NCBI GenBank assembly: GCA_016720655.1
Contig: JADKKE010000002.1
Location: forward strand, 62,001-126,000
DNA: 64,000 nucleotides
From: Bacteroidota bacterium
GTDB lineage: Bacteria > Bacteroidota > Bacteroidia > AKYH767-A > 2013-40CM-41-45
Direction: 5' to 3'
How positions within the stretch are numbered: the stretch's first letter is position 1; every line of letters starts with the position of its first letter. Position numbers and translations under genes: made by a program. Positions 44,113 through 54,137 of this stretch are shown here, one piece after another. A model generated the notes under the pieces. That model searched no databases and had not been told where the DNA came from. It saw nothing but the letters and a program-made list of their open reading frames with translations.

Positions 44113-45426
44113 ATGAAAACAAAGACACTGAAAAAAAACAAAGTGAATGTGATCACTCTCGGGTGCTCCAAAAATATTTACGATTCAGAAGTTCTCATGG
44201 GACAACTGAAGGCAAATAAATTTGAAGTGACACATGAATCCACTGATGATGACGCATCCATCGTGATCATCAATACATGTGGCTTCATCGACAATGCCAA
44301 GCAGGAAAGCATCGACACAATTCTTGAATTTGCTCATGCAAAACAAGCCGGAAAAATAGAAAAACTGATTGTTACCGGTTGTCTCAGCGAACGATACAAA
44401 CCGGAACTGGAAAAAGAGATTACTCAGGTTGATGAATTTTTTGGTACCCGCGATCTTCCCCGACTATTAAAATCTCTTGGCGCTGATTACAAGCATGAAT
44501 TGGTAGGGGAGCGTATGCTTACCACACCGCAACATTATGCTTATCTCAAAATTTCAGAAGGTTGCGATCGTCCCTGTTCCTTTTGTGCCATCCCTTTAAT
44601 GAGGGGAAATCATATTTCAATCCCTGAAGAAGAATTAGTCACACAAGCGAAATTACTTGCCGCGAAAGGAACCAAAGAAATAATTCTGATTGCTCAAGAT
44701 CTAACGTTTTACGGTTTGGACATCTATGGCAAACGCTCCCTTGCAGATCTTTTAAAGCGCTTGTCAGATGTGAACGGCATCGACTGGATCCGTTTGCATT
44801 ATGCTTATCCTTCCGGATTTCCGATGGATGTTCTGGATGTCATGAAGGAGCGGGAAAATATTTGCAATTACCTCGATATGCCTCTTCAGCACATCAGTGA
44901 CAAAATGCTTAAAAGTATGCGGAGAGGAATCACCCGTGAAAAATCAATCGAGTTGGTAAAACGAATTCGTGAAACGGTACCTGAAATCGCTTTGCGAACC
45001 ACTTTGATAGCAGGATATCCCGGAGAAACGGAAGAGGACTATTTGGAAATGAAAGAATGGGTGGAGCAATCCCGCTTCGATCGCCTCGGAATCTTTACTT
45101 ATTCACACGAAGAAAACACGCATGCCTTTCAACTGACTGATGATGTACCGGATGAAGTGAAGAAAGAAAGAGCCGCAGGGATCATGGATGTACAGCAAAT
45201 CATTTCGCGGGAACTCAACGAGAAAAAAGTTGGGAATACTTACCGTGTTTTATTTGACCGAAAAGAAGGTAACTTTTTTGTAGGGCGTTCTGAATTCGAT
45301 TCCCCTGAAGTTGACAATGAAATCCTCGTGGATGCGAAAGAACAATACGTGCGTATTGGTGATTTTGCAAACATCCGGATAACTGCTGCGCAGGAGTTTG
45401 ATCTTTTTGGGGAAGTGGTAAACTGA
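44113..45426 (+). CDS. rimO: Ribosomal protein S12 methylthiotransferase RimO
   Basis: Radical-SAM enzyme adding a methylthio group to an aspartate of S12. 437 aa: UPF0004 domain with three cysteines (LGCSKN, NTCGF, TGCLSE), radical SAM motif CDRPCSFCAIP (about residue 153), the MPLQHISDKMLKSMRRG block and a C-terminal TRAM domain. The LGCSKN/RGNHIS details fit RimO rather than MiaB. Nine nt after ftsY, so the two are co-transcribed, as is usual in the phylum. Confidence 0.95.
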   Translation: MKTKTLKKNKVNVITLGCSKNIYDSEVLMGQLKANKFEVTHESTDDDASIVIINTCGFIDNAKQESIDTILEFAHAKQAGKIEKLIVTGCLSERYKPELEKEITQVDEFFGTRDLPRLLKSLGADYKHELVGERMLTTPQHYAYLKISEGCDRPCSFCAIPLMRGNHISIPEEELVTQAKLLAAKGTKEIILIAQDLTFYGLDIYGKRSLADLLKRLSDVNGIDWIRLHYAYPSGFPMDVLDVMKERENICNYLDMPLQHISDKMLKSMRRGITREKSIELVKRIRETVPEIALRTTLIAGYPGETEEDYLEMKEWVEQSRFDRLGIFTYSHEENTHAFQLTDDVPDEVKKERAAGIMDVQQIISRELNEKKVGNTYRVLFDRKEGNFFVGRSEFDSPEVDNEILVDAKEQYVRIGDFANIRITAAQEFDLFGEVVN

Positions 45427-45468
45427 TGGAAGCGGGCTTCTACTATTGCTCCCGCTATTTTTTGTAAA

Positions 45469-45795
45469 TCAAAGTATCACAGGGTCTATAAAGCAAGGAC
45501 TTTTCAGAATTTCTTCCTCAGTTCCGTCTTCATAAACAACTTTGAGACGAACTCTGTTTCCCTGTTCATAGTTTTTCAGAATAACGGACCTTTTGTCTTC
45601 TGATAATTTGCCCTGAATGGGTAAAAAACTTTTATCGTACAGTAGCAATTTAATTTCCTTAGCCGGGTGCGGCAATGAAATCTGATAATCCTGAATTTGC
45701 TTCCGGGAAGTGCTATCCCTTGCAGATCCATCTACAGATGAATAGGCAAACAAGGCCATCATCAAAAGAATACTACACTTCTGAAGTTTTGTCAT
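45469..45795 (-). CDS. Small exported protein of unknown function
   Basis: 108 aa from ATG 45795 with a signal peptide (MTKLQKCSILLMMALFAYSS). The mature part (about 30-108) looks like a small beta protein: IKLLLYDKSFLPIQGKLSED, VRLKVVYEDGTEEEILKS. No family recognised; the alternating strands could be an Ig-like or C-terminal accessory fold. The frame extends to 45831 but would overlap the upstream gene's stop and lacks a signal. It lies 33 nt downstream of the T9SS cargo gene. Confidence 0.65.
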   Translation of the reverse strand: MTKLQKCSILLMMALFAYSSVDGSARDSTSRKQIQDYQISLPHPAKEIKLLLYDKSFLPIQGKLSEDKRSVILKNYEQGNRVRLKVVYEDGTEEEILKSPCFIDPVIL

Positions 45796-45827
45796 TGATT
45801 TTTCTATTGACACAATCCTTAATAAGA

Positions 45828-46865
45828 TCAATGGGACACCATGAATTTTGCAACGTGATTTCCATGATGACTATCCGACTGAATATAGTATAAACCATTC
45901 TGCAATTTTGAAACATCCAGACTAAGAAAACGCGTATTCGTTATCGCAAACCGGTCAATCAATGCACCCGTTGAAGAATACAGATAAATAAATCCTGCAT
46001 CAGAAATGTTGAGTCCGGAAATAATAATTTTATCCCTGGCGGGATTTGGAGATAATTCCAGAGCTGAAATATCTCGCGTCTGCGGAACATTCAGAATAAT
46101 AGAGGCCAGGAGATATTCAGAGAAATTTGCAGAAGTACCCAAACTGTCGGCTTCAATGCCCAAAACATAGGCTGCCTGGTTCCCCGGCTGAAACCAGCGA
46201 TAGTGTGTGGTTTGAGAGGCAGAAGAACCAATAAGTATTTGCAATGGCCCCATCAGGGAGAAGAGTGAATCATACCTTGGTTCTGTGATTTTAACCCGCA
46301 AAGTATTGTTCAAAACTCCATTGGGCAGGGTGAGAGTTCCATATCCATCTGCATTGAAAACAGAAGTGATATTCACGACATTTCTAAGAAAATAGGTTGT
46401 TCCTGTACTATCCGTATACGAAGTATCAATTACATTTCTGGCAACATTTGTTTGCTGGTCGCCAAACGTGAAAGGCACAGGAATAAAACACTGAGCCGGT
46501 TGCAGAATATAATTCATCGAAGGGCTCCCTAGACCATTAATAAAAAAGCCATTCGCACCTGAAGTAAAGTAGGAATAGGAATTCGTTTCGTCATCATACG
46601 CGGCAAGGTTCGATGTGTTGAACGTTCCTGCATAAGGTGTTCCTGCTGAAGACATGAATCCGGATGTATCCGTTAATCGATTCAACAAAGTACTCAGGTT
46701 CCAGTTTTGATTTGCTCCTGCAGCAGGAATAGTTCCTGTGAATAAACTGTCTGTTCCCATTGTAAATGCCAATCCTACTACAGGTAAATCAGATACTGTG
46801 ATGTTCGGTTGTGCATTTACGGCAAGAGAACTCAGACAGAAAAGAAGTAGATATAATTTTTTCAT
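45828..46865 (-). CDS. Secreted protein with T9SS sorting domain
   Basis: 345-aa exported protein. Signal peptide ending AVNAQ; middle part with many S, T, N and aromatic residues predicted as beta structure (GANQNWNLSTLLN, NVARNVIDTSYTDSTGTTY), no catalytic motif seen; C-terminal sorting domain with LELSPNPARDK, SSTGALIDRF, LQNGLYYIQS and a lysine end KFMVSH. Similar Bacteroidota proteins are secreted with unknown function. Adjacent small exported gene may be its partner. Confidence 0.82.
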   Translation of the reverse strand: MKKLYLLLFCLSSLAVNAQPNITVSDLPVVGLAFTMGTDSLFTGTIPAAGANQNWNLSTLLNRLTDTSGFMSSAGTPYAGTFNTSNLAAYDDETNSYSYFTSGANGFFINGLGSPSMNYILQPAQCFIPVPFTFGDQQTNVARNVIDTSYTDSTGTTYFLRNVVNITSVFNADGYGTLTLPNGVLNNTLRVKITEPRYDSLFSLMGPLQILIGSSASQTTHYRWFQPGNQAAYVLGIEADSLGTSANFSEYLLASIILNVPQTRDISALELSPNPARDKIIISGLNISDAGFIYLYSSTGALIDRFAITNTRFLSLDVSKLQNGLYYIQSDSHHGNHVAKFMVSH

Positions 46866-46924
46866 GAGTGTTCTGATTTATGTATTAAAGGTAGGGAAGA
46901 ATTGAATAGCGTGGGATGGCCATA

Positions 46925-46952
46925 TAAAAAAAAAGCACCCCGAAAGGTGCTT
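46925..46952 (-). terminator. Terminator after lolA
   Basis: 7-bp stem AAGCACC with GGTGCTT (46933-46952) followed on the minus strand by a run of T. Lies 14 nt after the lolA stop. Confidence 0.8.
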
Positions 46953-46966
46953 GATGTTTCTCAAAA

Positions 46967-47630
46967 TTAGCGGAGATCCACTACTTCTGCCCCGGGATAC
47001 CGTGCGGCGGAGAAATTGAAAAGTGTATCATCGTTAATGATATCCGGAGTTAATTTTTCGACGGAGATCGTTTGGATACTTCCGTTTTTATCAAACATTT
47101 TTGCTGTACTGATGAATTTATCGTTTTTATTAATGGTCAATTTTACTTTGTAAATATTTTTCTTTTTTGGGTTCAACAGGAACAAGCTCTACCAATTGAT
47201 AAACCATTCCATTCTCTTTTTGCTCCCCTGTAAATTTAAATAACCATCCCTTTTCGTACATGGTGAAAATGGTGGATGGGCTAATGGAATTCTCATCTGT
47301 TTTTTGATTATCGATTTGAATTTCATTGGCATCCTTCACATACGTCCATCGTGTTTTTCCGTCGCTAATTACATCCTGACTTGCAATTTCAAGCTTGTAT
47401 TTATTGCCTTTGAGGTAAATTGTACCTTTCTGAGTATCCTTGCTATTGTCCTTCGTATTTTCAATCGCAATTACGAATGTGGCTTTCACCGATTTAAAGG
47501 ACTTGTACTTATTGCTGACACCTTTTAAAATTTCCTGAGCTTTTTTATCAGTTTGTTCAACCTGAGCTGTTTGTGCGGAAAGTATCAATCCGCACAAGAA
47601 AAAGAAGGTGAATACTATCGATTTTTTCAT
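46967..47630 (-). CDS. lolA: Outer-membrane lipoprotein carrier LolA, frame broken
   Basis: Periplasmic carrier moving lipoproteins from the inner to the outer membrane. Frame 1 (47130-47630) gives a signal peptide ending LILSAQ, KAQEILKGVSNKYKSFKSV, GTIYLKGNKYKLEI and WTYVKDANEI; frame 2 (46967-47185) gives KVKLTINKNDKFIS and the end DTLFNFSAARYPGAEVVDLR. They join if one base is removed from the run at 47163-47168, reading VEPKKKNIYKVKL and giving about 220 aa. The final YPGAEVVDLR ending is typical. The break is probably a homopolymer error. Confidence 0.85.
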
Positions 47631-47658
47631 TTTTTGAGGATTTACCTGAAAATCAATG

Positions 47659-47688
47659 CAAATTTATGGTTTCCCCGGCAGGATGCAA
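47659..47688 (-). promoter_or_regulatory. Promoter of lolA
   Basis: On the minus strand a TTG (47688-47686) is followed after 19 nt by TAAATTTG (47666-47659). Leader about 25 nt to the ATG at 47630. Confidence 0.6.
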
Positions 47689-47708
47689 AAAGTGTTCCAA
47701 AACTATTT

Positions 47709-47750
47709 AGTAAATAGTAAATAGTGAAGAGTGAATAGTGAAGAGTGCTA
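47709..47750. repeat. Heptanucleotide repeat array next to ftsK stop
   Basis: Six contiguous 7-nt units: AGTAAAT, AGTAAAT, AGTGAAG, AGTGAAT, AGTGAAG, AGTGCTA. The array ends 1 nt before the ftsK stop codon (minus strand TAA at 47754-47752) and lies 20 nt upstream of the lolA -33 element. Same unit length and same end-of-gene position as the array at 28731. Confidence 0.8.
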
Positions 47751-47751
47751 T

Positions 47752-50281
47752 TTAATTCTCTCTGTTCCTCAGGCCTTGCAAAATGGTTTGAAGGCTCATT
47801 GGATCTTTTACCAATACTTCCCTGGCTTTAGAACCTTCAAAAGGGCCTATAATCCTTGCGGCTTCTAATTGATCTATGATTCTTCCTGCTCTGTTATAGC
47901 CTAATTTTAATCGGCGCTGCAGCAGTGATGCTGAGCCTTGCTGATGTTGCACAATGATGGCAGCCGCTTCTTCAAACAACGGATCTCGGTCATCCATATC
48001 GACATCTCTGCTTCCTTCACTCGTTTCGTCAACATACTCAGGAAGTAAATGAGCATCGCTGTATCCGCGTTGTGATCCGATGAATTCTGTGATCCTGTCG
48101 ACTTCAGGAGTGTCTACAAATGCACACTGGAGACGAATCAGATCCGCACCGGTTGAAAAGAGCATATCTCCACGTCCGATCAACTGATCAGCTCCTCCGG
48201 TATCCAGAATCGTTCTGGAGTCAATTTTGGAAGTCACACGGAATGCGATCCGGGCAGGGAAGTTGGCTTTAATCGTACCGGTGATGATATTGACAGATGG
48301 TCGCTGTGTTGCTATAATCAGGTGAATACCGATGGCTCTGGCAAGCTGAGCCAGTCGGGCAATCGGAGTTTCAATTTCTTTACCGGCTGTCATTATCAAA
48401 TCAGCAAATTCATCTACTACCAGAATGATATAGGGCAAATATTTGTGTCCATTGGCTGGATTCAGTTTCCGTGATATAAACTTTGTATTGTATTCTTTGA
48501 TGTTCCGGACCTGGGCATCCTTTAATAATTCATAGCGCTGATCCATTTCCATACAAAGGGAATTTAGCGTATTCACAACCTTTTTCGTGTCCGTAATAAT
48601 TGCTTCCGCTTCTCCCGGTAACTTCGCTAAGAAGTGACGCTCTATAGTTTTGAAAAGTGTTAACTCCACTTTTTTAGGATCCACCAAAACAAATTTCACT
48701 TGAGATGGGTGCTTCTTGTATAATAATGAAACCAGGATTGCATTCAGTCCAACTGATTTACCTTGTCCGGTTGCACCGGCCATCAGCAAATGCGGCATCT
48801 TTGCCAGATCCGCAACAAAAACTTCGTTGGAAATTGTTTTACCAAGTCCGACAGGCAATTCATAATCGCTATTGAAGAATTTCTCCGAACCCAACACAGC
48901 TTTCATTGGAACCATCTCCGGCTTTTGATTCGGAACCTCGATCCCAATGGTTCCTTTGCCCGGAATAGGAGCAATGATTCGAATTCCCAATGCCGACAAA
49001 CTAAGTGCGATATCGTCTTCCAAATTTTTGATTTTTGAAATACGTACCCCGGCTTGTGGAACAATTCCAAACAAAGTCACCGTTGGCCCAATCGTAGCTT
49101 TTATTTTCTCAATGGAAATATTATAATGGCTCAGCGTTTCAACAATCCTGTTTTTGTTTGCTTCAAGTTCTTCTTTGTTTACCTCAATCTTTTTATCCCC
49201 ATAATTTTCCAGCAATTCCAGTGTTGGATATCGGTATGATGACAAATCCAAAGTCGGATCATAATCGCCTTGTGCATGCGGTAATTCAAGAACATCATCA
49301 AGAATATTTTCTTCCTCTGTAATTGCAGCAACTTCAAGCGGAACATCACCCTCAGCAGGAATTTGTGGTACACGTTCCAGAGATAAATCCGGATCTTCTT
49401 CTTCCTCTTCAACCAACTCTTCAATAGGTTCTTCCTCATCGAGAGAGGTCAATCCCATTTCCATCATCGGTTTCCTCTTCTTCATCATCTTCTTCTTCTT
49501 CTTCCTCAGTTCCAAGATCCAATTCGACTGTACGCGAGGTATCATCCGTTTTTAAAATGTTCGTAACCGGGAGGGACGCAATGGCAATATCTTCTTCGAC
49601 ACTTCCTTCTGTAGCAATGTTCTCCTGAACTTGTGATTTACGAAATGAAATATTGAAGGCGGCAACAAGAAATCCGACGAATGTAAAAACAAGCAATGCG
49701 CCGGTGCCGATGAATCCAACCATAGAATTGAGCGACTGACTCATCTGGTATCCATAGCCACCGGCAAGCATCAATAAATCCGGGTTTTTATGAAAAATAT
49801 AACCTAGAAAAGTGGATAACCAAATAGTGGTAAAGAGGGAATACTTCAGTGATTTCCCAATCGGTAACAAAGCCACATCCCAAAGAATTTTCACTCCTGC
49901 CAGAATCAACAAAAAAGGAATAAAAAATGCACAGATCCCAAACCAATGATTTTGAAAATGCAAAGCTGTTACTGCACCCAATTTCCCAAGCCAGTTTTCT
50001 ACCTGAATATCCCCTCGTGTGAACAATTCCCACACTGAACCAACTCCCGCAATTGCCTGGTCTTCCTTCCATGTGAACAGATTTGAAGCAAATGCAATCA
50101 CCATGAAAAACGCAAGAAGGAGCAGGGTCATCCCAAAAATTTTATGGGTTCTTTCGTCGCCCATTAAATTTCGAAATGCATGAATCTTGGCTTTAAAGCC
50201 TTCGTTTTTACTGCTTTTCTTAATTCTTTCCCGTTTCGGACTGGCCTCTTCCGTCGCCTCATTCTTTAGCCTGTTCGCCAT
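47752..50281 (-). CDS. ftsK: DNA translocase FtsK, frame broken in the acidic linker
   Basis: Septal motor that pumps the chromosome terminus and helps dimer resolution. The first frame (49436-50281) has four membrane helices (about 48-230) and an acidic linker; the second (47752-49545) has the rest of the linker, the motor with Walker A GATGQGKSVGLNAILVS, Walker B ILVVDEFADLIM, RLAQLARAIGIHLIIATQRP (split) and the C-terminal gamma DNA-reading domain (LQRRLKLGYNRAGRI). They are offset by one extra base somewhere in 49436-49545, a stretch of GAA/GAT repeats. Joined length about 840 aa. The heptanucleotide array follows the stop. Confidence 0.92.
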
Positions 50282-50559
50282 GAACTACTTGATTTTATTA
50301 CGGTTTTAAAATTAGATGGTCTTAAAACGCAAGAGCCGTGCGCCTTTCAAAAGATATGAACAAGGTTTTCAAGACGAAAGGACCTTGATTAAAACAGGAT
50401 TTGTCTCTGAATATTGTGTAGAATTAAGTGCAAGCCTTACAATTGGCACAAAAAAAACAACATGTTGAATTCTATCTAAAAAATTCCGTGAACTGCCTTT
50501 TTTCATACATGAAAAAGGGATATATTTGCTATATATTGCATATTCTTAAAAATCAAACC
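50282..50559. other. Intergenic region between divergent ftsK and DUF4412 genes
   Basis: About 280 nt without a supported gene. An upstream frame continues the DUF4412 gene to 50428, but it lacks a signal peptide at its start. Near the right end a short inverted repeat (about 50496-50519, CCTTTTTTCAT with ATGAAAAAGG) sits just before the -7 element at 50521. Confidence 0.5.
50521..50528 (+). promoter_or_regulatory. -7 promoter element for the DUF4412 gene
   Basis: TATATTTG, consensus TAnnTTTG, with a leader of about 25 nt to ATG 50560. The inverted repeat at 50496-50519 covers the -33 side. Confidence 0.55.
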
Positions 50560-51243
50560 ATGAGAAAAATTACGCAACTCGCGATCATTACTGTTTTGCT
50601 TCTTTCAGGCACTCGTTTGTCATTGGCTCAGGAAAGCTCCCGTCTGGTTGGGCAGGGCAAGATTGTTTTTGAAATTTCTTACCCGAATTCAACTTTAGAT
50701 GAACAGTCAAAGGCCATGCTTCCAACGGAATCTGTGGTTTATTTCAAGGGAAACATGAGTTGTGTTGAAGTCAGTATGGGTGTAGGAAATACAACTGTAA
50801 TTACTGATCACAAACTCGGTGAAAGTACAGCACTCATGGATATACTTGGAAATAAAACAGCCGTTAAATCAAGTAAAGCCGACGCTCAAACCGAACGTTC
50901 ACTTGAAAATAAACCTGTTGTAGAATTAAAACCAGAAACCAAAATGATTGCCGGTTATACCTGTAAGAAAGCAGTGGTAACAAGCAAAGGAACAAAGGGC
51001 GATGTTATATCGGATGTATGGTATACCTCTGAACTGATGGCTAGAAATTCTTTTCAAACAGAAATCGATGGCATTGATGGTTTCATGCTTGAATTCCAAG
51101 CTGAACAAAATGGCATGACCATGAAAATGACTGCAAAGCATGTAATCGAACAGAATGTAGAAGATTCCAAATTCATCACTCCGGAGGGCTACACATTAAT
51201 GACGAAAGAACAAGTACAACAAATGTACGGTGGTGGAAAATAA
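50560..51243 (+). CDS. Exported DUF4412 protein
   Basis: 227 aa from ATG 50560 with signal peptide ending LSLAQ. The DUF4412-type body has GKIVFEISYPNSTL, VVYFKGNMSCVEV, TTVITDHKLGESTALMDI and MIAGYTCKKAVVTS, WYTSELMARN: a beta-rich periplasmic or outer-membrane-associated fold. Function unknown. The family often occurs near chaperone-like or lipoprotein genes, but here the next gene is recN. The start at 50428 would add 44 residues with no signal; ATG 50560 is preferred, with a promoter just upstream. Confidence 0.8.
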   Translation: MRKITQLAIITVLLLSGTRLSLAQESSRLVGQGKIVFEISYPNSTLDEQSKAMLPTESVVYFKGNMSCVEVSMGVGNTTVITDHKLGESTALMDILGNKTAVKSSKADAQTERSLENKPVVELKPETKMIAGYTCKKAVVTSKGTKGDVISDVWYTSELMARNSFQTEIDGIDGFMLEFQAEQNGMTMKMTAKHVIEQNVEDSKFITPEGYTLMTKEQVQQMYGGGK

Positions 51244-51260
51244 TTGAATTTCAATTGAAG

Positions 51261-51294
51261 AAAAAAGGGCTTGCTAATCAGCAGGCCTTTTTTC
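51261..51294 (+). terminator. Terminator after DUF4412
   Basis: Imperfect stem AAAAAAGGGCTTGCT with AGCAGGCCTTTTTT, loop AATC. Lies 18 nt after the stop and 48 nt before recN. Confidence 0.75.
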
Positions 51295-51341
51295 ATTATA
51301 TGCGGTTCTTTTCACAAAGCTGATTTTGTATCTTCACGCCC

Positions 51342-53009
51342 ATGCTACAACGAATCATTGTCCAGAATTACGCTTTGATTGATTCATTGGAACTGGACTT
51401 CAATAAAGGATTGAATATTATAACAGGAGAAACAGGAGCAGGGAAATCGATCCTGATGGGAGCTTTGTCGCTTATTCTCGGGCAAAGAGCCGACTCTTCC
51501 GCTTTGCTCGACAAAAACAGGAAGTGTATCGTAGAGGGCGAATTTAGTTTCTCGAAAAAGGAGAGTGCGATCAACGATTTTTTTAGTTCTCATGAACTGG
51601 ATTTGGACCAGCTGATAATCATTCGCAGAGAAATCAGTCCGGAAGGAAAGTCGAGAGCCTTTATCAATGATACCCCGGTAAATCTCCAGCAGTTAAAAGA
51701 ACTGGGTTCCATGCTTGTTGACATTCATTCACAACATGAAACACTTTTATTAAACCAAAGCAATTTTCAGTTGTCCGTACTGGATGCATTCTGTGACCAC
51801 AAAGAACTTCTTTTAAAATACAAGGAAGAATATTCAGCTTTTAGAAAACTTGAAAAAGAACTTCAGGAATTAAAAGCTGAAGAAAGCAGATCCAAGGCTG
51901 ATCAGGATTATTTTGAATTCCAATTCAAAGAGCTGCAGGAGGCCAGTCTTGAAACATATGATCTGGTAAAACTCGAAGACGAATTCAAAACACTTACTCA
52001 TGCCGGTGAAATACAGATTGGACTTGAGCAATTGCTTACAATGATGAATTCCGGCGATGGTAATGTCCTTTCTCAAGTGTCGTCTATGTTTTCACAGATC
52101 CAACATCTTGCCAGGTATAACAATCGGCTCGTTGGTTTATCGGAAAGAATCAAAGGAGTGCAAATTGAATTGCGTGACCTTGAAAGTGAACTCGAATCTG
52201 TTGGAAATGAAATTCAGGCCGATCCCCGGAGGCTTGAAATAGTGAATGAGCAATTGAACGTAATCAATAAACTCCAGCAAAAACACAGAGTAAATTCAAT
52301 CGAAGAATTGCTCATCCTGAAGGATGATTTTGAACAGAAATTGCAAGGAATTCAATCTCTGGATGAGAACATCATTTTGTGTGAAAGAAAACTGAATGAC
52401 AAGAAAAAAAGTCTGACAGTGCTTGCTGAGAAAATCTCAGCAAACAGAAATAAAACCATACCATCTGTTGAGAGTACAATTAAGAAATTATTGTCCGATG
52501 TGGGTATGCCGAATGCAATTCTAAAAATTGAAAATACTCCATTTCCTGAAGGAGACCTTGGCCCCCAGGGTTGCGACAACATCCGCTTTCTTTTTTCTGC
52601 GAACAAGGGAATCGCCTATGCGGAAATTAGCAAAGTCGCTTCCGGTGGTGAGTTGAGCCGCCTTATGCTTTGTTTAAAATCTGCAGTGGCCCGCCTTATC
52701 GAATTACCTTCAATTGTTTTCGATGAAATTGATACAGGTGTTTCAGGAGAAACTGCTTTCAAAATTGGTAAAGTGATGCAAGAAATGTCGAAAAAACATC
52801 AACTTGTTGCCATCACCCATTTGCCACAAATTGCAAGCAGGGGAGAAGCGCATTTCTTTGTTTACAAAAATGTTACCGGTAAAAAAACCTTTACACATGT
52901 TCGCCAATTGAATGCTGACGAACGCGTGGTTGAAATAGCACGCATGCTCAGCGGTGACAAACCCACTGCCGTTGCTATGGAGAATGCAAAAGAATTGCTG
53001 AAGGTTTAA
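51342..53009 (+). CDS. recN: DNA repair protein RecN
   Basis: SMC-like ATPase for double-strand break repair. 555 aa with Walker A GETGAGKSILMGAL near residue 30, the D-loop side LGQRADSSAL, long coiled coils (about 150-375), signature VASGGELSRLMLCLK and Walker B IVFDEIDTGVSGE, then HLPQIASRG. Length normal and frame intact. A TATCTTCA element (51329-51336) lies 5 nt before the ATG, so the message may be almost leaderless. In relatives recN often follows porD; here it precedes fabI. Confidence 0.96.
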   Translation: MLQRIIVQNYALIDSLELDFNKGLNIITGETGAGKSILMGALSLILGQRADSSALLDKNRKCIVEGEFSFSKKESAINDFFSSHELDLDQLIIIRREISPEGKSRAFINDTPVNLQQLKELGSMLVDIHSQHETLLLNQSNFQLSVLDAFCDHKELLLKYKEEYSAFRKLEKELQELKAEESRSKADQDYFEFQFKELQEASLETYDLVKLEDEFKTLTHAGEIQIGLEQLLTMMNSGDGNVLSQVSSMFSQIQHLARYNNRLVGLSERIKGVQIELRDLESELESVGNEIQADPRRLEIVNEQLNVINKLQQKHRVNSIEELLILKDDFEQKLQGIQSLDENIILCERKLNDKKKSLTVLAEKISANRNKTIPSVESTIKKLLSDVGMPNAILKIENTPFPEGDLGPQGCDNIRFLFSANKGIAYAEISKVASGGELSRLMLCLKSAVARLIELPSIVFDEIDTGVSGETAFKIGKVMQEMSKKHQLVAITHLPQIASRGEAHFFVYKNVTGKKTFTHVRQLNADERVVEIARMLSGDKPTAVAMENAKELLKV

Positions 53010-53221
53010 GTAGGAGATTAAGAATGGTGTTCTGATGAAACACTAAGCAAACAAAAGAACTGAAGCGGATTATTTTATTGATAGCATACCAAACCATATT
53101 CTCAATACATTGATTCAACTATTTTATATTCAGCAAAATAAGGATTTTACATAAAGTTGAATATAATTTCGTTCCTTTAAAAATCAGCTCCTTTCAGGGT
53201 ATCGAAATCAAATTCAAAATC

Positions 53222-53229
53222 TATCTTTG
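53222..53229 (+). promoter_or_regulatory. -7 promoter element for fabI
   Basis: TATCTTTG, with a leader of about 15 nt to ATG 53250. No good -33 TTG is seen. The 240-nt gap after recN holds nothing else that I can support. Confidence 0.6.
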
Positions 53230-53249
53230 CTTCAACTCAAAAACAAATT

Positions 53250-54062
53250 ATGTCACATCAACTTCTAAAAGGTAAACGCGGAATTATCTCCGGAGCTCTC
53301 GATTCAAATTCAATTGCCTGGAAGGTGGCCCAGCGCTGCCACGAAGAAGGAGCACAAATCGTGCTTACAAATGCACCGATCGCAATGAGAATGGGGGAAA
53401 TCAAAAAGCTTGCTGACGAAACCAAATCGGAAATTATTCCTGCGGATGCTACTTCTGTGGAGGATCTGACTAATCTGTACGCCAAATCCATGGATATTAC
53501 AGGTGGAAAAATTGATTTCGTTTTGCACAGTATCGGGATGTCAGTGAACATTCGTAAAAACATCCCTTATGTTGAAAGTAATTACGAGTATTACCTGAAA
53601 GGCGTTGATGTTTCAGCATTGTCCTTACACAAAATGTTGAGTGTGGCCATGAAAATGGATGCCATCAATGACTGGGGAAGTGTGGTTGCACTAACCTATA
53701 TCGCAGCACAAAGAACGTATCCATTTTATACGGATATGGCCGACATCAAGGCTCTGCTGGAATCCATCACGCGTAGTTTTGGATACCATTATGGCAAAAA
53801 GAAGAACGTCAGGATCAATACAGTTTCTCAATCTCCAACCAAAACAACAGCAGGATCGGGTATCAAAGGTTTTGAAGATTTTTTCAATTTCGCAGATAAA
53901 ATATCACCTCTTGGAAATGCAAGCGCGGATGCATGTGCCGACTATTGTGTCGCACTGTTCTCTGACCTTACAAAGATGGTAACCATGCAAAATCTCTATC
54001 ACGATGGTGGTTATTCCACAACCGGAATCAGCAATGAGGTGATGGAGAAATTTGGAAACTGA
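53250..54062 (+). CDS. fabI: Enoyl-[acyl-carrier-protein] reductase FabI
   Basis: NADH-dependent enoyl-ACP reductase, last step of each fatty-acid elongation cycle; target of triclosan. 270-aa SDR protein with the FabI-type nucleotide start GKRGIISGALDSNSIAW, DFVLHSIGMS, and the catalytic Tyr-x6-Lys in FYTDMADIK (Tyr-x6-Lys). The first catalytic tyrosine is in ALTYIAAQR, followed by INTVSQSPTKTTAGSGI. A Bacteroidota-type FabI. A terminator follows. Confidence 0.93.
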   Translation: MSHQLLKGKRGIISGALDSNSIAWKVAQRCHEEGAQIVLTNAPIAMRMGEIKKLADETKSEIIPADATSVEDLTNLYAKSMDITGGKIDFVLHSIGMSVNIRKNIPYVESNYEYYLKGVDVSALSLHKMLSVAMKMDAINDWGSVVALTYIAAQRTYPFYTDMADIKALLESITRSFGYHYGKKKNVRINTVSQSPTKTTAGSGIKGFEDFFNFADKISPLGNASADACADYCVALFSDLTKMVTMQNLYHDGGYSTTGISNEVMEKFGN

Positions 54063-54088
54063 AATTACAGGGTTCAAAATGTACGAAC

Positions 54089-54123
54089 AAAAAAAAAACG
54101 CGGGAGATCCCGCGTTTTTTTTT
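54089..54123. terminator. Bidirectional terminator between fabI and clpC
   Basis: GC-rich stem ACGCGGG with CCCGCGT, loop AGAT, flanked by A-run and T-run, so it acts on both strands. Confidence 0.9.
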
Positions 54124-54137
54124 GTTATCCGAATCAA

